NCBI GenBank assembly: GCA_907165275.2
Contig: OU015672.1
Span: 8,166,501-8,230,500 of the forward strand
Direction: 5' to 3'
DNA length: 64,000 nucleotides
Source of the DNA: Zygaena filipendulae
Taxonomy: Eukaryota > Arthropoda > Insecta > Lepidoptera > Zygaenidae
Both the position numbers and the translations under genes were made by a program. The notes below the pieces were generated by a model. It did not search any database, was not told the origin of the DNA, and worked only from the letters and a program-made list of their open reading frames with translations. Shown one piece after another: positions 9,922 through 22,200 of the stretch (position 1 is its first letter; every line of letters starts with the position of its first letter).

Positions 9922-10344
9922 ATACAGCAATATTTTTTATTCAGTGCGCAAACTTTTACAAATTAAACTTAAAGGAGTTTTAATAAACACCTTTTTTATT
10001 TTGATAAGTCTTAGAACAAAAAAGTAAAGTTATCGTGAACGAAATATGTATACTTTGCAATTGATTTATTGGCTACTCTACTCGCCGCCGCCACCGCTGC
10101 GCGCGAAGCGCTCGTTCGGCTAGGTATTTACGTGAGTTACAATGTACCGACAGCTGATCGAGGTCATCCACCCCTGCTGCAACACCCCCCCCATTATTAC
10201 GAATAGATAGTATCCATATTTTGCTAATTGAAAGCCAGATAAAAAAATATAAAAAAGTTTTGAACAAATAATGGAAATGTGTTCTATTACTGATACTGAA
10301 GCACCAAAATTTTTTTGCGCATTGCTTAAAAAATATTCCTGTAT
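9922..10344. mobile_element. TIR element inserted in an R7 repeat
   Basis: Inverted ends of about 30 bp: ATACAGCAATATTTTTTATT.. and, read inverted from the right, ATACAGGAATATTTTTTAAG, each followed by GCGCAAA. Removing it rejoins the R7 head (CTTTCGCATAC) to AATGCATTTAGCC. It has a GC-rich core (10081-10120). Confidence 0.65.
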
Positions 10345-10640
10345 AATGCATTTAGCCAGTTTCAAGTAAAATTAATTAGATCAATGTATTTTCTATTGAA
10401 ATGCTTCGTTATACGGTTTGAAATTGCAAGCCAAGGTACTATAGCTTGCAAGAACTTTCTCGGAGCTCTTGGAGGAAACCGAAGAAATCAGCTCGAAATG
10501 TCATATATCTTCTTGAGCACATAAAAAACCGTCACTGTGAAAATTTTTGTCCAATACAGCACCTTATATACAACAAAATAAATTTTCAACCGTTTTTTAT
10601 CGACATGGAAATAAATCACCGAACTGAACTTCCATAAATA
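10345..10640 (+). repeat. Interspersed repeat R7, second copy
   Basis: Matches 1245 and 35690 copies. Its head lies at 9885-9921, on the other side of the inserted TIR element. Confidence 0.6.
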
Positions 10641-10736
10641 TTTCAAGAACAATATTAGCCAAATCGGTCCAGCCATTCTCGAGTTTTAGCAAGACAGACG
10701 AACAGCAATTCATTTTTATATACGAGTGTAAGAAGA

Positions 10737-11420
10737 CTAAATGTTTCCTGCGGTTTCACCCGCGAGAATTTCGAGATAAAAAGTACCCTATGTCACTCAG
10801 GACTAGCTGTAACTTCCTGTAAGTGAGAATTTCAAAATCAGTTCAGTAGATCCAGAGATTACCTCTACAACGAACGTCGCAAACTCACAAACTTTACCTC
10901 TATAAAATACTAGCTGATCCCCGCAGTTTAGCCCGCGGTAATTTCGGAGTTCCCGCGAGAATTCCGGGATAAAAAGTACTCTATATCACTAAGGATAACT
11001 CTAGCTTCCTATCTATAATAAGTAGATCTATAGATAACAACCTCACAAACTCTGGAGTTCCCGCGGGAATTCCGGGATATAAAGTAGTATGTGACTCAGG
11101 ATTACTGTAGCTTCCTATAAGTGAAAGAATTTTCAAAATCGGTTCAGTAGATCCAGAGATAGCTTTTCCCCGTGGTTTTATCCGCAGGAAATTCGGAGTT
11201 CCCGCGGGAATTCCGGAATAAAAAGTACCGTATAACACTCAGGATCACTCTAGCTTCCTATAAGTGAAAGAATTTTCAAAATCGGTACAGTAGGTCCAGA
11301 GATTACCCCCTACAACGTGCTACAACGTCACAAACTCGCAAACTTTCGCTCTTTATAATATTAGTATGGATTGGTAAGACTAGCTGTTCCCTGCGATTTA
11401 ACCTGCGTTCGCAACGCGAC
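10737..11420 (-). mobile_element. Cluster of subfamily A Helitrons, partly tandem
   Basis: At least three CCGCGG/CCGCAG hairpin blocks (about 10745, 10918, 11166), repeated ATTCCGGGATAAAAAGTA cores and GGATCACTCTAGCTTCC words, and one 5' end (TTTATAATATTAGTA) near 11355. A fragment of another starts at 11381 (CTAGCTGTTCCCTGCG). Confidence 0.6.
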
Positions 11421-11530
11421 TTTATTTTATAAAATCCCAACGATCTACCTATGTAAATCTATTCACAAGTTCTTTGACAAAAAAATATCCGATAACTAGA
11501 TAAATAAAAAACCGGTAAAACGTCGAGCAA

Positions 11531-11871
11531 GTGTACAAAGCACGGTGTCTACGACATCATCTTCTCCCGCTTGCGATACGAAGAGACATCTCGGATCTGA
11601 CGTATTTGTATAAGATTGTGAATGGCATTGTGGATTCGAGCGAGCTCCTGGAATCCGTTGGACTTCTCGTACCGCGCAGTGTCATGCTAGGAGTAAATTA
11701 CGACTGCATATTCCCTTAGCACGCACCAATTACAGGCAGAATAGCTACCTTATCCGCACACGTAATCTGTTCAACTCAATAAGTGACGACGCTAATATCG
11801 ATCTGTTCAACACCAACATTGCAGGATTAAGACGCATACTGTCGACTGAGCTTCTCAAATCATATAACTAA
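11531..11871 (+). pseudogene. C-terminal remnant of a non-LTR retrotransposon ORF2
   Basis: Two frames joined by one frameshift near 11710 give the familiar tail of Jockey/CR1-type ORF2 proteins. The first reads AIRRDISDLTYLYKIVNGIV; the second reads ARTNYRQNSYLIRTRNLFN and ends in a stop at 11871. The reverse transcriptase and endonuclease domains are absent. Non-functional debris; the clade is a guess from the tail pattern. Confidence 0.65.
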
Positions 11872-12284
11872 AACTAAAAATCATATTCATAATTATAGTC
11901 ATTGATAATATTGTTTTGAAGTGATAGAGATCTAAAAAAATTAAATAAACTTTTGTCCACAACTCTTTACCTATACATTTTACACTTTTTATCTATTTGT
12001 GAATTCCGCGAATTGCTGTTGTCTGCCATTTTATATATTTAATTTTGTTACATTTGCCGTAAGGTTTTCCTCAAAAATAAAATAAAATAAGTAATTTGAA
12101 TAAAATTATTAGGATTATATGTAAATAAACGTTTATATATAATAATAAATTATGTATATAAACAGTCTGGGAAAATGATTTATCTTTAATGTTTTTCATA
12201 GTGGTCATAATTAAAAGTGTAATACTTAACAATAAGTATTATAATATAAGAAATATTAAAAATGTGCCGATAACTTTTTTATAA
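11872..12284. other. AT-rich DNA, probably the LINE 3' UTR then unassigned
   Basis: AATAAAATAAAATAAG near 12075 could be a LINE tail. Nothing else is recognised. Confidence 0.3.
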
Positions 12285-12616
12285 TCTAGACAATAGACAT
12301 ACAAATAAAATTGAAGTGTCTGTTTGTAATTTCAAATGAATAGCTTTTCACTAAATGCATACGAAATTATATACGGTACTAACATCAAAATTTAGTCTAG
12401 TTTTAAAATTTTTCTCTGTCTATCTGTCTGTCTCGGGTTTGTTTCGGGTAGTCTCTGAAACGGCTGGACCGATTTTAACCGGACTTTCACTGGCAGATAG
12501 CTGATGTTATAAGGAGTAACTTAGGCTACTTACTTAGGCCCGCGGGAATTCCGGGATAAAAAGAAGCCGATCTCCTTTTTTATACCCCTGACAACGTGTA
12601 TGCAAAATTTCGTGGT
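12285..12616 (+). mobile_element. Helitron subfamily D/A remnant, cut by an M2 MITE
   Basis: 5' part AATTGAAGTGTCTGTTTG and CGGCTGGACCGATTTTAAC match 16548-16876 inverted. The 3' portion passes into a subfamily-A core (CCGCGGGAATTCCGGGATAAAA, in pieces), which an M2 MITE interrupts at 12617. Confidence 0.5.
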
Positions 12617-13039
12617 GATGTTGACAAATTTTTTTTTAGTCCGTCTTGTAGATTAATAAAAAATATTGGACACGTATTTTTTATTTTTTTACGTAACCAA
12701 AAAATATCACCGACACATTAAGTTGAAATTTCGCGTGACGTCACTATCCGGACAGTTTGTACGGCGGTTTTAGCGGTTAGTGACGTCACGATCCCCTCAC
12801 CCTAAACTTTAATGCGCTTTCTCTCAGTAGGTATATTTTTTTGAAAAAGCAAAAAATACGTGTCTATTGTTTTTTAACCGACTTCCAAAAAAGGAGAAGG
12901 AAGTCGAACGAAGTTGTGTCGAAGAAGGAAAGAAGAAGTTGGAAGTCGGTTTTTATTCTTTTGTTAAAATTTTGTTTATTTATTTTCTAACTGACGGACT
13001 GATTAGAATTGTGATTTAGAAAAGTAGTCAACAACCCCA
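12617..13039 (-). mobile_element. CRE-bearing MITE M2 interrupted by an ACCGACTTCC mini-palindrome
   Basis: Left end GATGTTGACAAATT, right end GTAGTCAACAACCCC. It contains two TGACGTCA octamers (12736-12743, 12781-12788). A ~100-bp ACCGACTTCCAAAAAAGG / TTGGAAGTCGGTT inverted unit is inserted at about 12877-12972. Confidence 0.7.
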
Positions 13040-13299
13040 TTCATAACGACACGATAGTAGTTTATCAGCTACGCCAACTGCACTTTAACTACAATCGCCT
13101 TTGTTTGTTTGTATTCATGTCACGTTAATAACATAGCATCACGAACAGCGTGTCATTATGGCATTGTTGAGTGAAAAACGCATCGCTTGTACGGGTAAAT
13201 ACAAAATTTAGCCTTTTAATATTTATTAGCTTCACTTGTGAGTTGTAACTAACAATGCAATGAAATCCTTACTTAATTACTATAGGTAGATAAATCTTT

Positions 13300-13915
13300 A
13301 TAATGTAAAAATTTATTGTTGTTCTTTAGTCTCGCTAAAACTCGAGAATGGCTGGACCGATTTGGCTAATTTTGATCTTGAAAGATTCGTGGAAGTACAA
13401 GGAATGGTTTAAACGGTAAGAAGTTGGGAGTTCCTGCGGTAATTCCGAAACTCACGCGGGTGAAACCGCGGGGCACAGCTATTAATTAATATTATAAATG
13501 CGAAAGGGAGTTTGTTCGTTCGTTTGTTGCGCTTTCACGACTTAACGGCTCAACCGATCATCATAAATTTTGATATACACGTTGTCAGGTACACAGGAAC
13601 AGTTAATCTTAGATGGAAGTCAATTTTAACCTATACTTCTAACTGACTTATACCGCAACGAAACTTGGTTCTATATTTTTAATTTGTCAGTACGATAATT
13701 AATAATCTTTGACTTTGACTTTATTATAAATAAGAAAGTAACCGTCTGTCTGTTACCTTTTTACGCCTTAACTACTCGACCGATTATCATAAAATTTCGT
13801 GTAAACGTAGTCAGAGATACAGAAAAGGATATAGGGTACTTTTTATCCCGGAATTCTTACGGAAATTCCAAAATTAACGCGTATGAAATCGTGGGAGACA
13901 GAAGTCTCTTATAAA
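13300..13915 (+). mobile_element. Three degraded subfamily A Helitrons
   Basis: Pieces at about 13330-13485 (GTGAAACCGCGGGGCACAGC), 13490-13600 (ATATTATAAATGCGAAAGG start) and 13725-13910 (TTATTATAAATAAGAAAG start, no final CTAG). Confidence 0.55.
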
Positions 13916-14455
13916 TTGCATCGACTCGTTGCTACCTAAAAGAACGAGAAACGACCGATATCAAAGTTTTTTCAACACATTACTTATGTTATTATTAAGG
14001 ATTTATGAAATTAATTTAAAAAGATTTCATATTAATAATCACGTTGCGGATAAGTTGAAAACTGTTATATAATCACGACCTTGACCGATGGGAGGCGGGC
14101 AGCGACGACGGGTGCCACGTACGAGTCAAATGTCAAGTTGAGGCGTGCGATATTTTTTAATTAAATTTAGTTAATTATTTCATTATAAGGGGCGTGCAGC
14201 CCGCATTCCTCGTTAGCGATTATCTTTTCTATTGTGCTGCATTCTTTTTAAAATAGAACGGAAGCTAATAGAATTTCGAATTTTCATAAACAATTTCCAA
14301 AAATAATCTTTTTGTTTTGTTTTATTCAATGACACAAGCATGTATTTGACGTATTTTTTTTTTATCAGTGGCACCGGGAAAACACTTTAAGCCCATACCT
14401 AATAGTTAGTCGAATAGGTTTCGTATCATTATTAACTATGATTTTCATACAATAA
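13916..14455. other. Unassigned
   Basis: No repeat shared within the window and no coding signal seen; a GC-rich patch at 14090-14130. Confidence 0.4.
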
Positions 14456-15015
14456 CTAGCTGTGCCCCGCGGTTTCACCCGCATGAAAGGTTTATATCTA
14501 TACAACAAATTTTTTTCCCGACATTCGATTTCAATGAAACAAAGCCTACATGTAGCTCCAGGCTAAGCTTAATCTACCTGTGAAAACCGCATGACAATCG
14601 GTTCAGTAGATGCGGAGATTATCGCGAACAGACAGACAGACAGAAAATAATTTTAAAAACCTTTTTTTTGGGCTTGGTTACTGTTTTTGTATCACCCCTC
14701 TAAAGTTCTGCATAGCTAAGATGCGCGCCACGATATGTTCATCGAACGAAAGATAAAATTGTCGACACGTAAAATATTTGTGAGCGTCCAAGCAAAAAAG
14801 TGCAGTAGTGGGGTATTGAGTTAAGACTAGATTAGGTTAAACAGTTTTTACCACTGGTAGACAAAACGATACAATATGTCGACGAGAATCGATAAAATGG
14901 CGCGATAAAATTTTATCGTGTTGCGCATCCTAGCTCCGCTGACAGTATTATATTATCTGTGGTTCTGGTAAAAATATTCAATGTACAGAATCGCGGATTC
15001 TACTCTTTTATAGGA
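14456..15015 (-). mobile_element. Helitron subfamily C with a nested MITE
   Basis: CTAGCTGTGCCCCGCGG start and TACAGAATCGCGGATTCTAC near the far end. The body is split by foreign DNA from about 14706 to 14960. Confidence 0.7.
14716..14933. mobile_element. MITE with CTAAGATGCGC ends, nested in a Helitron
   Basis: Termini CTAAGATGCGCGCCACGATA and, inverted, CTAGGATGCGCAACACGATA. ATTTTATCG words recur inside. The same terminus recurs in the hairpin at 49919-49963. Confidence 0.6.
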
Positions 15016-16547
15016 GATAATTAGAAGATAATTTTATTATTTACTAGTATAACAGGAATGTTACTCCAAAGGTCATGAGCCCCATTATGTGAAGTTAAAC
15101 ACAGCGTTAACATATCTCGGCTACAACACGTGTCCTTGTCACGTGGATTTGATCCTTTTATTGAATCATTTTATTCGCGAACGTGCTTTGTAACGTAGGC
15201 CCAAGGTTGATATGTTATACATAACTAGTTAACCACAGGTTTTTGTTAAGGCCAGAATACACTAGCTGTCTACTAGTAGTAGCAGGAAAGCGCGATGTTT
15301 TCTAGCAGATGCTGTTTAGTAATGAAAATATAGCACGAGTATAAAAAATAACCTATAAAATAGCATGCTATTCAATCTCAAGGAATGTTGTGAGGTCAGA
15401 TGCTATAGGGAGTGAAGGATGCTAGGGTGTAACTGGAGCGGGAGCTTGTTTTATTGTAATAATAAGAAATAACAATAATAAAAATTATTTGGCATGAAAA
15501 CAATACACAAAAAAGAATTTAAATAAAAACAAAAGTGTCATGGTCACTTTCCCACCGGGAGCGACCCAGAGCGGAAAATCCAAATTAATGTTTTCACATG
15601 GTATTGCTATATTATATCTAAAACAAAAAAAAATTATTACAATTTTTGTAATTTAAAAACTTAAAAATCACTTATGCCAAAAGGGTGGCCAGGTCAGCAT
15701 ATTATTAGGCACAAGGCACAAGGCACAAGGCCAAGGGTTGATTTTCAGCTGGCTCCGGGATTAGAAATTGAGAATTGGTAACACACACTAAGAAAAAAGT
15801 TAGCGTTTTTTTTTTTAAAGTATAGTTGAAGATGTTTATTTCACAAGGAAACCATGTATTAATTTTGAAGCTTCCACTGTCCATCATGAAAGATTGTATA
15901 TTTATGACATCTCACATAAATTCAAAATATTATTTAGGTAGGTACCCCACTTCTAATAAATGCATTTCCTACCTGACATAGAGGTTAACTCCACAGAGTT
16001 TAGCCTCTAGTCCACTACCTTCCTCTTTTTTCTTCGTAAATTGTTCAGCTTTTTATTTTATTTTAATGCTCACTTCTATGTATAGATCTAAGTTTATTCA
16101 AAAGTTTATCAATTAAACTTAATTCAAAGGGATAGATAAGAGAATTAAATTCGTTACTCATGAAAACATATTTTTAATGACAAAGTATATTAATAATGTG
16201 AATTTGGGACCGGGTAAAAAGCTCTTAGGCTATTGATACATGTATATCTGCGCAATTCTTCTATCGAAACCAGTATCGAAAATGTTAAAAAAAAAATCGC
16301 ATCCGAACCAATGACATAGCAAGTGTGTTCCCTACTTTATACTCGAACATTTGGTTACACGTGAGCCATTTTTTATTAAAAATATTTTAGGTGCCTATAG
16401 AACATTACTGTTGATTATATAAGATATTATTATTATTATTGTAACTAGTCTATTAAAAGCGGTTCACGTGATATCAGGAATTTGATGGTAAACTAGCGTC
16501 GTTGCCACGCCTTTAGTTTAATTTGGATATTGTATTCGTATTTATAA
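15016..16547. other. Unassigned AT-rich DNA
   Basis: About 1.5 kb without a supported gene or a repeat I can match in the window, apart from a 7-bp tandem (GGCACAA) at about 15710-15733. ORFs are short and low-complexity. Confidence 0.4.
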
Positions 16548-16876
16548 CTAGCTGTGCCTCGCAGTATTCACCCGCGTGAGTTTCGGAAATCGGAATCGCC
16601 GCAGGAACTATTTTTTTCTAAAATAAAAGTAGCCTAAGTTACTCCTTATAACATAGCTATCTGCTATTGAAAGTCCCGTTAAAATCGGTCCAGCCGTTTC
16701 AGAGATTAGCCGGAACAAACATTCAGACAGACAGACCAAAATTCAATAAATCGTTTTGTAGAAACAAGTACCTACCTACCGTATATGTATATATACTTTC
16801 ATAATTATGCATTTAGTGAAAAGCTGTTTATTTGAAATTACAAACAGACACTTCAATTTTATTATGGTATAGATAA
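16548..16876 (-). mobile_element. Helitron subfamily D, near full length
   Basis: CTAGCTGTGCC at 16548, CAGTATTCACCCGCG hairpin relic, CCGGAACAAACATTCAGACA, and 5' end AATTTTATTATGGTATAGA. Confidence 0.6.
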
Positions 16877-16905
16877 GGAGTTAAAACTGGAATTTTTATA
16901 TTTTA

Positions 16906-17045
16906 CTAGCTGCTCCCAGCGGTTTCACCCGCGTGAGTTTTGAGATCAGCAGTACCTTTGCGGACGCAGGTAGAACAACCCGCCAAAGTTTGATCACAAT
17001 CGGACCAATGGTTTCGAAACACATAAAGGAATGACATACAATCAT
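16906..17045 (-). mobile_element. Helitron 3' fragment
   Basis: CTAGCTGCTCCCAGCGG and GGTTTCACCCGCGTGAG hairpin. A divergent interior (CGGACGCAGGTAGAAC) sets it apart from A-D. Confidence 0.5.
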
Positions 17046-17187
17046 TCATTTTTATTAATTTTTAAGATTAACGCAAAAAATTCAATTTGACTACAAAAAA
17101 AGACCTTATCCAATTATGTTGCCAGGATTATAAAAATGAAAATAACGAACGCAAAATAAGCTGGACACCTAATCTCACCCAAAGAGT

Positions 17188-17202
17188 CGAACACGCGATG
17201 TT
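17188..17202. repeat. Putative target-site duplication, left
   Basis: Pairs with 28143-28157 in direct orientation, with one mismatch at position 11. On the right, five extra bases (GCAGA) separate it from the inverted-repeat end; on the left, one. Confidence 0.55.
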
Positions 17203-17203
17203 G

Positions 17204-19244
17204 GTGAACTTGGCATATCATTTGCCAGCAGATCAATTTTTTTTTAGAGTTCTGTTCGCATGCAGCTGAGTTCTAGAGTTCCTGATACTTTTTAGAAATA
17301 GTTCCGGCATTTAAACCTGAAAAAAACGCTGTTGAAAAAATGATCTGCTAACTTCCCGTAGCAGATCATTTTCCGGAAAATCAAAAATAAAAGTGATTTT
17401 CTTTTGCGTTAAGGTTAGTTGTGGAGTTCCTGATACTTTTCAGAAATAGTTCTGGCGGTCTTACCCTAAAAAAATCAATCCGTAAATATGGGTCTAGAAG
17501 TAAAAATAATTAGGTTTTAATCGTATTAAAACGGTTTTAAAGCTGTTTTGAGGCAAGAAACCTTTTGTTTATTAATTTCCGATATCAGCACTCTAGAATA
17601 GAACTAGATTTAGGTGCAGAACTCCCGTTAAAGAGCCAGCAGATCATAGTACAAAAGTAAAAAAGTATAAAGATAAATTTTAAGTGCTTTCACCAATGCG
17701 TGGACTGGACGTGGAGGCCGAAACTACCTCGTTTCTCACAGATAAGTATCAGAACTTCGATACAGAAGTGGATCGCAAACCAGAACTCCCGTTTAAAATC
17801 CAGCAGATCATGGTAGAGTAGTAAAAAAATTAAAAAATATATTATTTTAACAGTTCCAATAGTACGTGGAGGCCGGAACTCCTTTGTTTCTCACAGATCA
17901 GCATCAGAACTCCGATACAGAAGTGGATCCGAGACCAGGATTCCCGTTTAAAGTCCAGCAGATCATGGTAGAGTAGTTAAAAAGTTAAAGAATATTTATT
18001 TAACAGTTCCACTAGCACGTGGAGGCCGGAACTCCTTTGTTCCTCACAGATCAGTATCAGAACTTCGATACAGAAGTGGATCGTGAACCAGAACTCCCGT
18101 TTAAAATCCAGCAGATCATGGTAGAGCAGGTAAAAAGTTAAAGAATTTTAATTTAACAGTTGCACTACCATGTGGAGGCCGGAACTCCTTTGTTTCTTAC
18201 AGATCAGCATCAGCACTCCGATACGGAAGTAGATCCGAGACCAGAACTCCCGTTTAAAATCCAGCAGATCATAGTAGAGTAGTAAAAAAATTTAAAAAAA
18301 AATATTTCAACAGTTCCACTAGCACGTAGAAGCCGGAACTCCTTTGTTTCTCACATATCAGTATCAGAACTTCGATACAGAAGTAGATCCAAAACCAGAA
18401 CTCCTGTTTAAAATCCAGCAGATCATAGTAGAGTAGTAAAAAAAATAAAAAAATAAAATTTTAACAGTTCCACTAGCACGTGGAGGTCGGAACTCCATTG
18501 TTTCTCACAGATCAGTATAAGAACTTCGATACAGAAGTGGATTGCAAACCAGAACTCCCGTTTAAAATCCAGCAGATCATGGTAGAGCAAGTAAAAAGTT
18601 AAACAATTTTAATTTAACAGTTGCACTACCATGTGGAGGCTGGAACTCCTTTGTTTCTTACAGATCAGCATCAAAACTCCTATACGGAAGTGGATCTCAA
18701 ACCAGAACTCCTGTTTAAAATCCAGCAGATCATGGTAGAGTAGTTAAAAAATTAAAAAAATATTATTTTAACAGTTCCAATAGCACGTGGAGGCCGGAAC
18801 TCCTTTGTTTCTCAAATATCAGTAACAGAACTTTGATACAGAAGTGGATCCAAAACCAGAACTCCCGTTTAAAATCCAGCAGATCATGGTAGAGTAGTTA
18901 AAAAATTAAAAAAATATTATTTTAACAGTTCCAATAGTACGTGAAGGCCGGAACTCCTTTGTTTCTCACATATCAGTACCAGAACTTTGATACAAAAGTG
19001 GATCCAAAACCAGAACTCCCGTTTAAAATCCAGCAGATCATAGTAGAGTTTAAAAAAGGTAAAGAATATTAATTTAACAGTTCCACTAGCACGTGAAGGC
19101 CGAAACTCCTTTGTTTCTCACATATCAGTACCAGAACTTTGATACAAAAGTGGATCCAAAACCAGAACTCCAGTTTAAAATCCAGCAGATCATGGTTTCC
19201 AAAATGTTAAAAGTTAAAAATATTATTTTGATAGTTTGACGTAT
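17204..19244 (+). repeat. Left arm: unique cap plus about 11 units of ~153 bp
   Basis: CAGCAGATCA marks each unit, at about 17638, 17800, 17955, 18108, 18262, 18416, 18570, 18723, 18876, 19030 and 19184. A unit also carries CACGTGGAGGCCGGAACTCC, TTTGTTTCTCACAGATCAG and AACTCCCGTTTAAAATCC. The outer cap (to about 17580) holds a hairpin, AATGATCTGCTA..TAGCAGATCATT, near 17339-17371. Confidence 0.8.
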
Positions 19245-22200
19245 CACACTTATATGTTTGAGATTTAAAAAATCATATTTAATTATAGGATACAGCCAAA
19301 GATGGAAACTCTTTTCTATAGAGTGCAGGACCACTAATTCTCTCGATTACACCTCCCAATGAGACCAGAACTCACATAAAAATATCAGCATATCACACTT
19401 ATATGTTTGAGATTAAAAAAAATCATATTTCATTATAGGATACAGCCAGAGATGGGAACTATTTTCGATAGGTTGTGAGACCACTAATTCTCTCGACTAC
19501 ACCTCCCAATGAGACCGGAACTCACATGAAAATATCAGCATATCACACTTTTATGTTTGAGATTAAAAAAATCATATTTAATTATAGGATACAGCCAAAG
19601 ATGGGAACTCTTTTTTATAGAGTGCAAGGCCACTAATTCTCTCGATCGAACCTTCTGCTGTGACCGGAACTTACATAAAAATATCAGCATATCACACTTA
19701 TATGTTTGGGATTTGAAAAATTCATATTTAATTATAGGATACAGCCAGAGATGGGAACTCTTTTCGATAGGGTGTGAAACCACTAATTCTCTCGACTACA
19801 TCTCCCAATGAGACCGGAACTCACATAAAAATATCAGCATATCACACTTTTATGTTTGAGATTAAAAAATTCATATTTAATTATAGGATACAGCCAGAGA
19901 TGGGAACTCTTTTCCATAGGGTGTAAGACCACTAATTCTCTCGATTACACTTCCCAATGAGACCGGAACTCACATGAAAATATCAGCATATCACACTTAT
20001 ATGTTTGAGATTTAAAAGAATCATATTCAATTTTAGGATACAGCCAGAGATGGGAACTCTTTTCGATAGAGTGTGAGACAAGTAACTTTCTCGACTACAC
20101 CTCCCAATGAGACCGGAACTCACATAAAAATATCAGCATATCACACTTATTTGTTTGAGATTAAAAAATTCATATTTAATTATAGGATACAGCCAGAGAT
20201 GGGAACTCTTTTCGATAGGGTGTAAGACCACCAGTTCTCTCGACTACACCTCCCAATGAGACCGAAACTCACATAAAAATATCAGCATATCACACTTTTA
20301 TGTTTTAGATTAAAAAAATCATATTTAATTATAGGATACAGCCAGAGATGGGAACTCTTTTCGATAGGGTGTAAGACCACTAATTCTCTCGACTACACCT
20401 CCCAATGAGACCGGAACTCACATGAAAATATCAGCATATCACACTTATATGTTTGAGATTAAAAAAAATCATATTTAATTTTAGGATACAGCCAGAGATG
20501 GGAACTCTTTTCGATAGAGTGTGAGACAAGTAATTTTCTCGACTACACCTCCCAATGAGATCGGAACTCACATAAAAATATCAGCATATCACACTTTTAT
20601 GTTTGAGATTAAAAAATTCATATTTAATTATAGGATACAGCCAGAGATGGGAACTCTTTTTGATAGGGTGTAAGACCACTAGTTCTCTCGACTACACCTC
20701 CCAATGAGACCGGAACTCACATAAAAATATCAGCATATCACACTTTTATGTTTGAGATTAAAAAAATCATAATATTTAATTATGGGATACAGCCAGAGAT
20801 GGGAACTCTTTTCGATAGGGTGTAAGACCACTAATTATCTCGACTACACCTCCCAATGAGACCGGAACTCACATAAAAATATCAGCATATTACACTTTTA
20901 CGTTTGAGATTAAAAAAATCATATTTAATTATAGGATACAGCCAGAGATGGGAACTCTTTTCGATAGGGTGTAAGACCACTAATTCTCTCGGCTACACCT
21001 CCCAATGAGACCGGAACTGACATGAAATATCAGCATATCACACTTATATGTTTGAGATTTAAAAAAATCATATTTAATTTTAGGATACAGCCAGAGATGG
21101 GAACTCTTTTCTATAGAGTGTAAGACCACTAATTTTCTCGACTACACCTCCCAATGAAACCGGAACTCACATGAAAATATCAGCATATCACACTTATATG
21201 TTTGGGATTTGAAAAATTCATATTTAATTATAGGATACAGCCAGAGATGGGAAGTCTTTTCGATAGGGTGTAAGACCACTAATTCTCTTGACTACATCTC
21301 CCAATGAGACCGGAACTCACATAAAAATATCAGCATATCACACTTTTATGTTTGAGATTAAAAAAATCATATTTAATTATAGGATACAGCCAAAGATGGG
21401 AACTCTTTTCTATTGAGTGCAAGGCCACTAATTCTCTCGATCGAACCTTCTGCTGTGACCGGAACTCACATAAAAATATCAGCATATCACACTTATATGT
21501 TTGGGATTTGAAAAATTCATATTTAATTATAGGATACAGCCAGAGATGGGAACTCTTTTCGATAGGGTGTAAGACCACTAATTCTCTTGACTACATCTCC
21601 CAATGAGACCGGAACTCACATAAAAATATCAGCATATCACACTTTTATGTTTGAGATTAAAAAAATCATATTTAATTATAGGATACAGCCAGAGATGGGA
21701 ACTCTTTTCGATAGGGTGTAAAACCACTAGTTCTCTCGACTACACCTCCCAATGAGACCGGAACTCACATAAAAATATCAGCATATCACAGTTATATGTT
21801 TGGAATTTGAAAAATTCATATTTAATTATAGGATACAGCCAGAGATGGGAACTCTTTTCGATAGGGTGTGAGACAAGTAATTTTCTCGACTACACCTCCC
21901 AATGAGACCGAAACTCACATAAAAATATCAGCATATCACACTTTTATGTTTGAGATTAAAAAATTCATATTTAATTATAGGATACAGCCAGAGATGGGAA
22001 CTCTTTTCGATAGGGTGTAAGACCACTAATTCTCTCGACTACACCTCCCAATGAGACCGGAACTCACATGAAAATATCAGCATATCACACTTATATGTTT
22101 GAGATTTAAAAGAATCATATTCAATTTTAGGATACAGCCAGAGATGGGAACTCTTTTCGATAGAGTGTGAGACAAGTAATTTTCTCAACTACACCTCCCA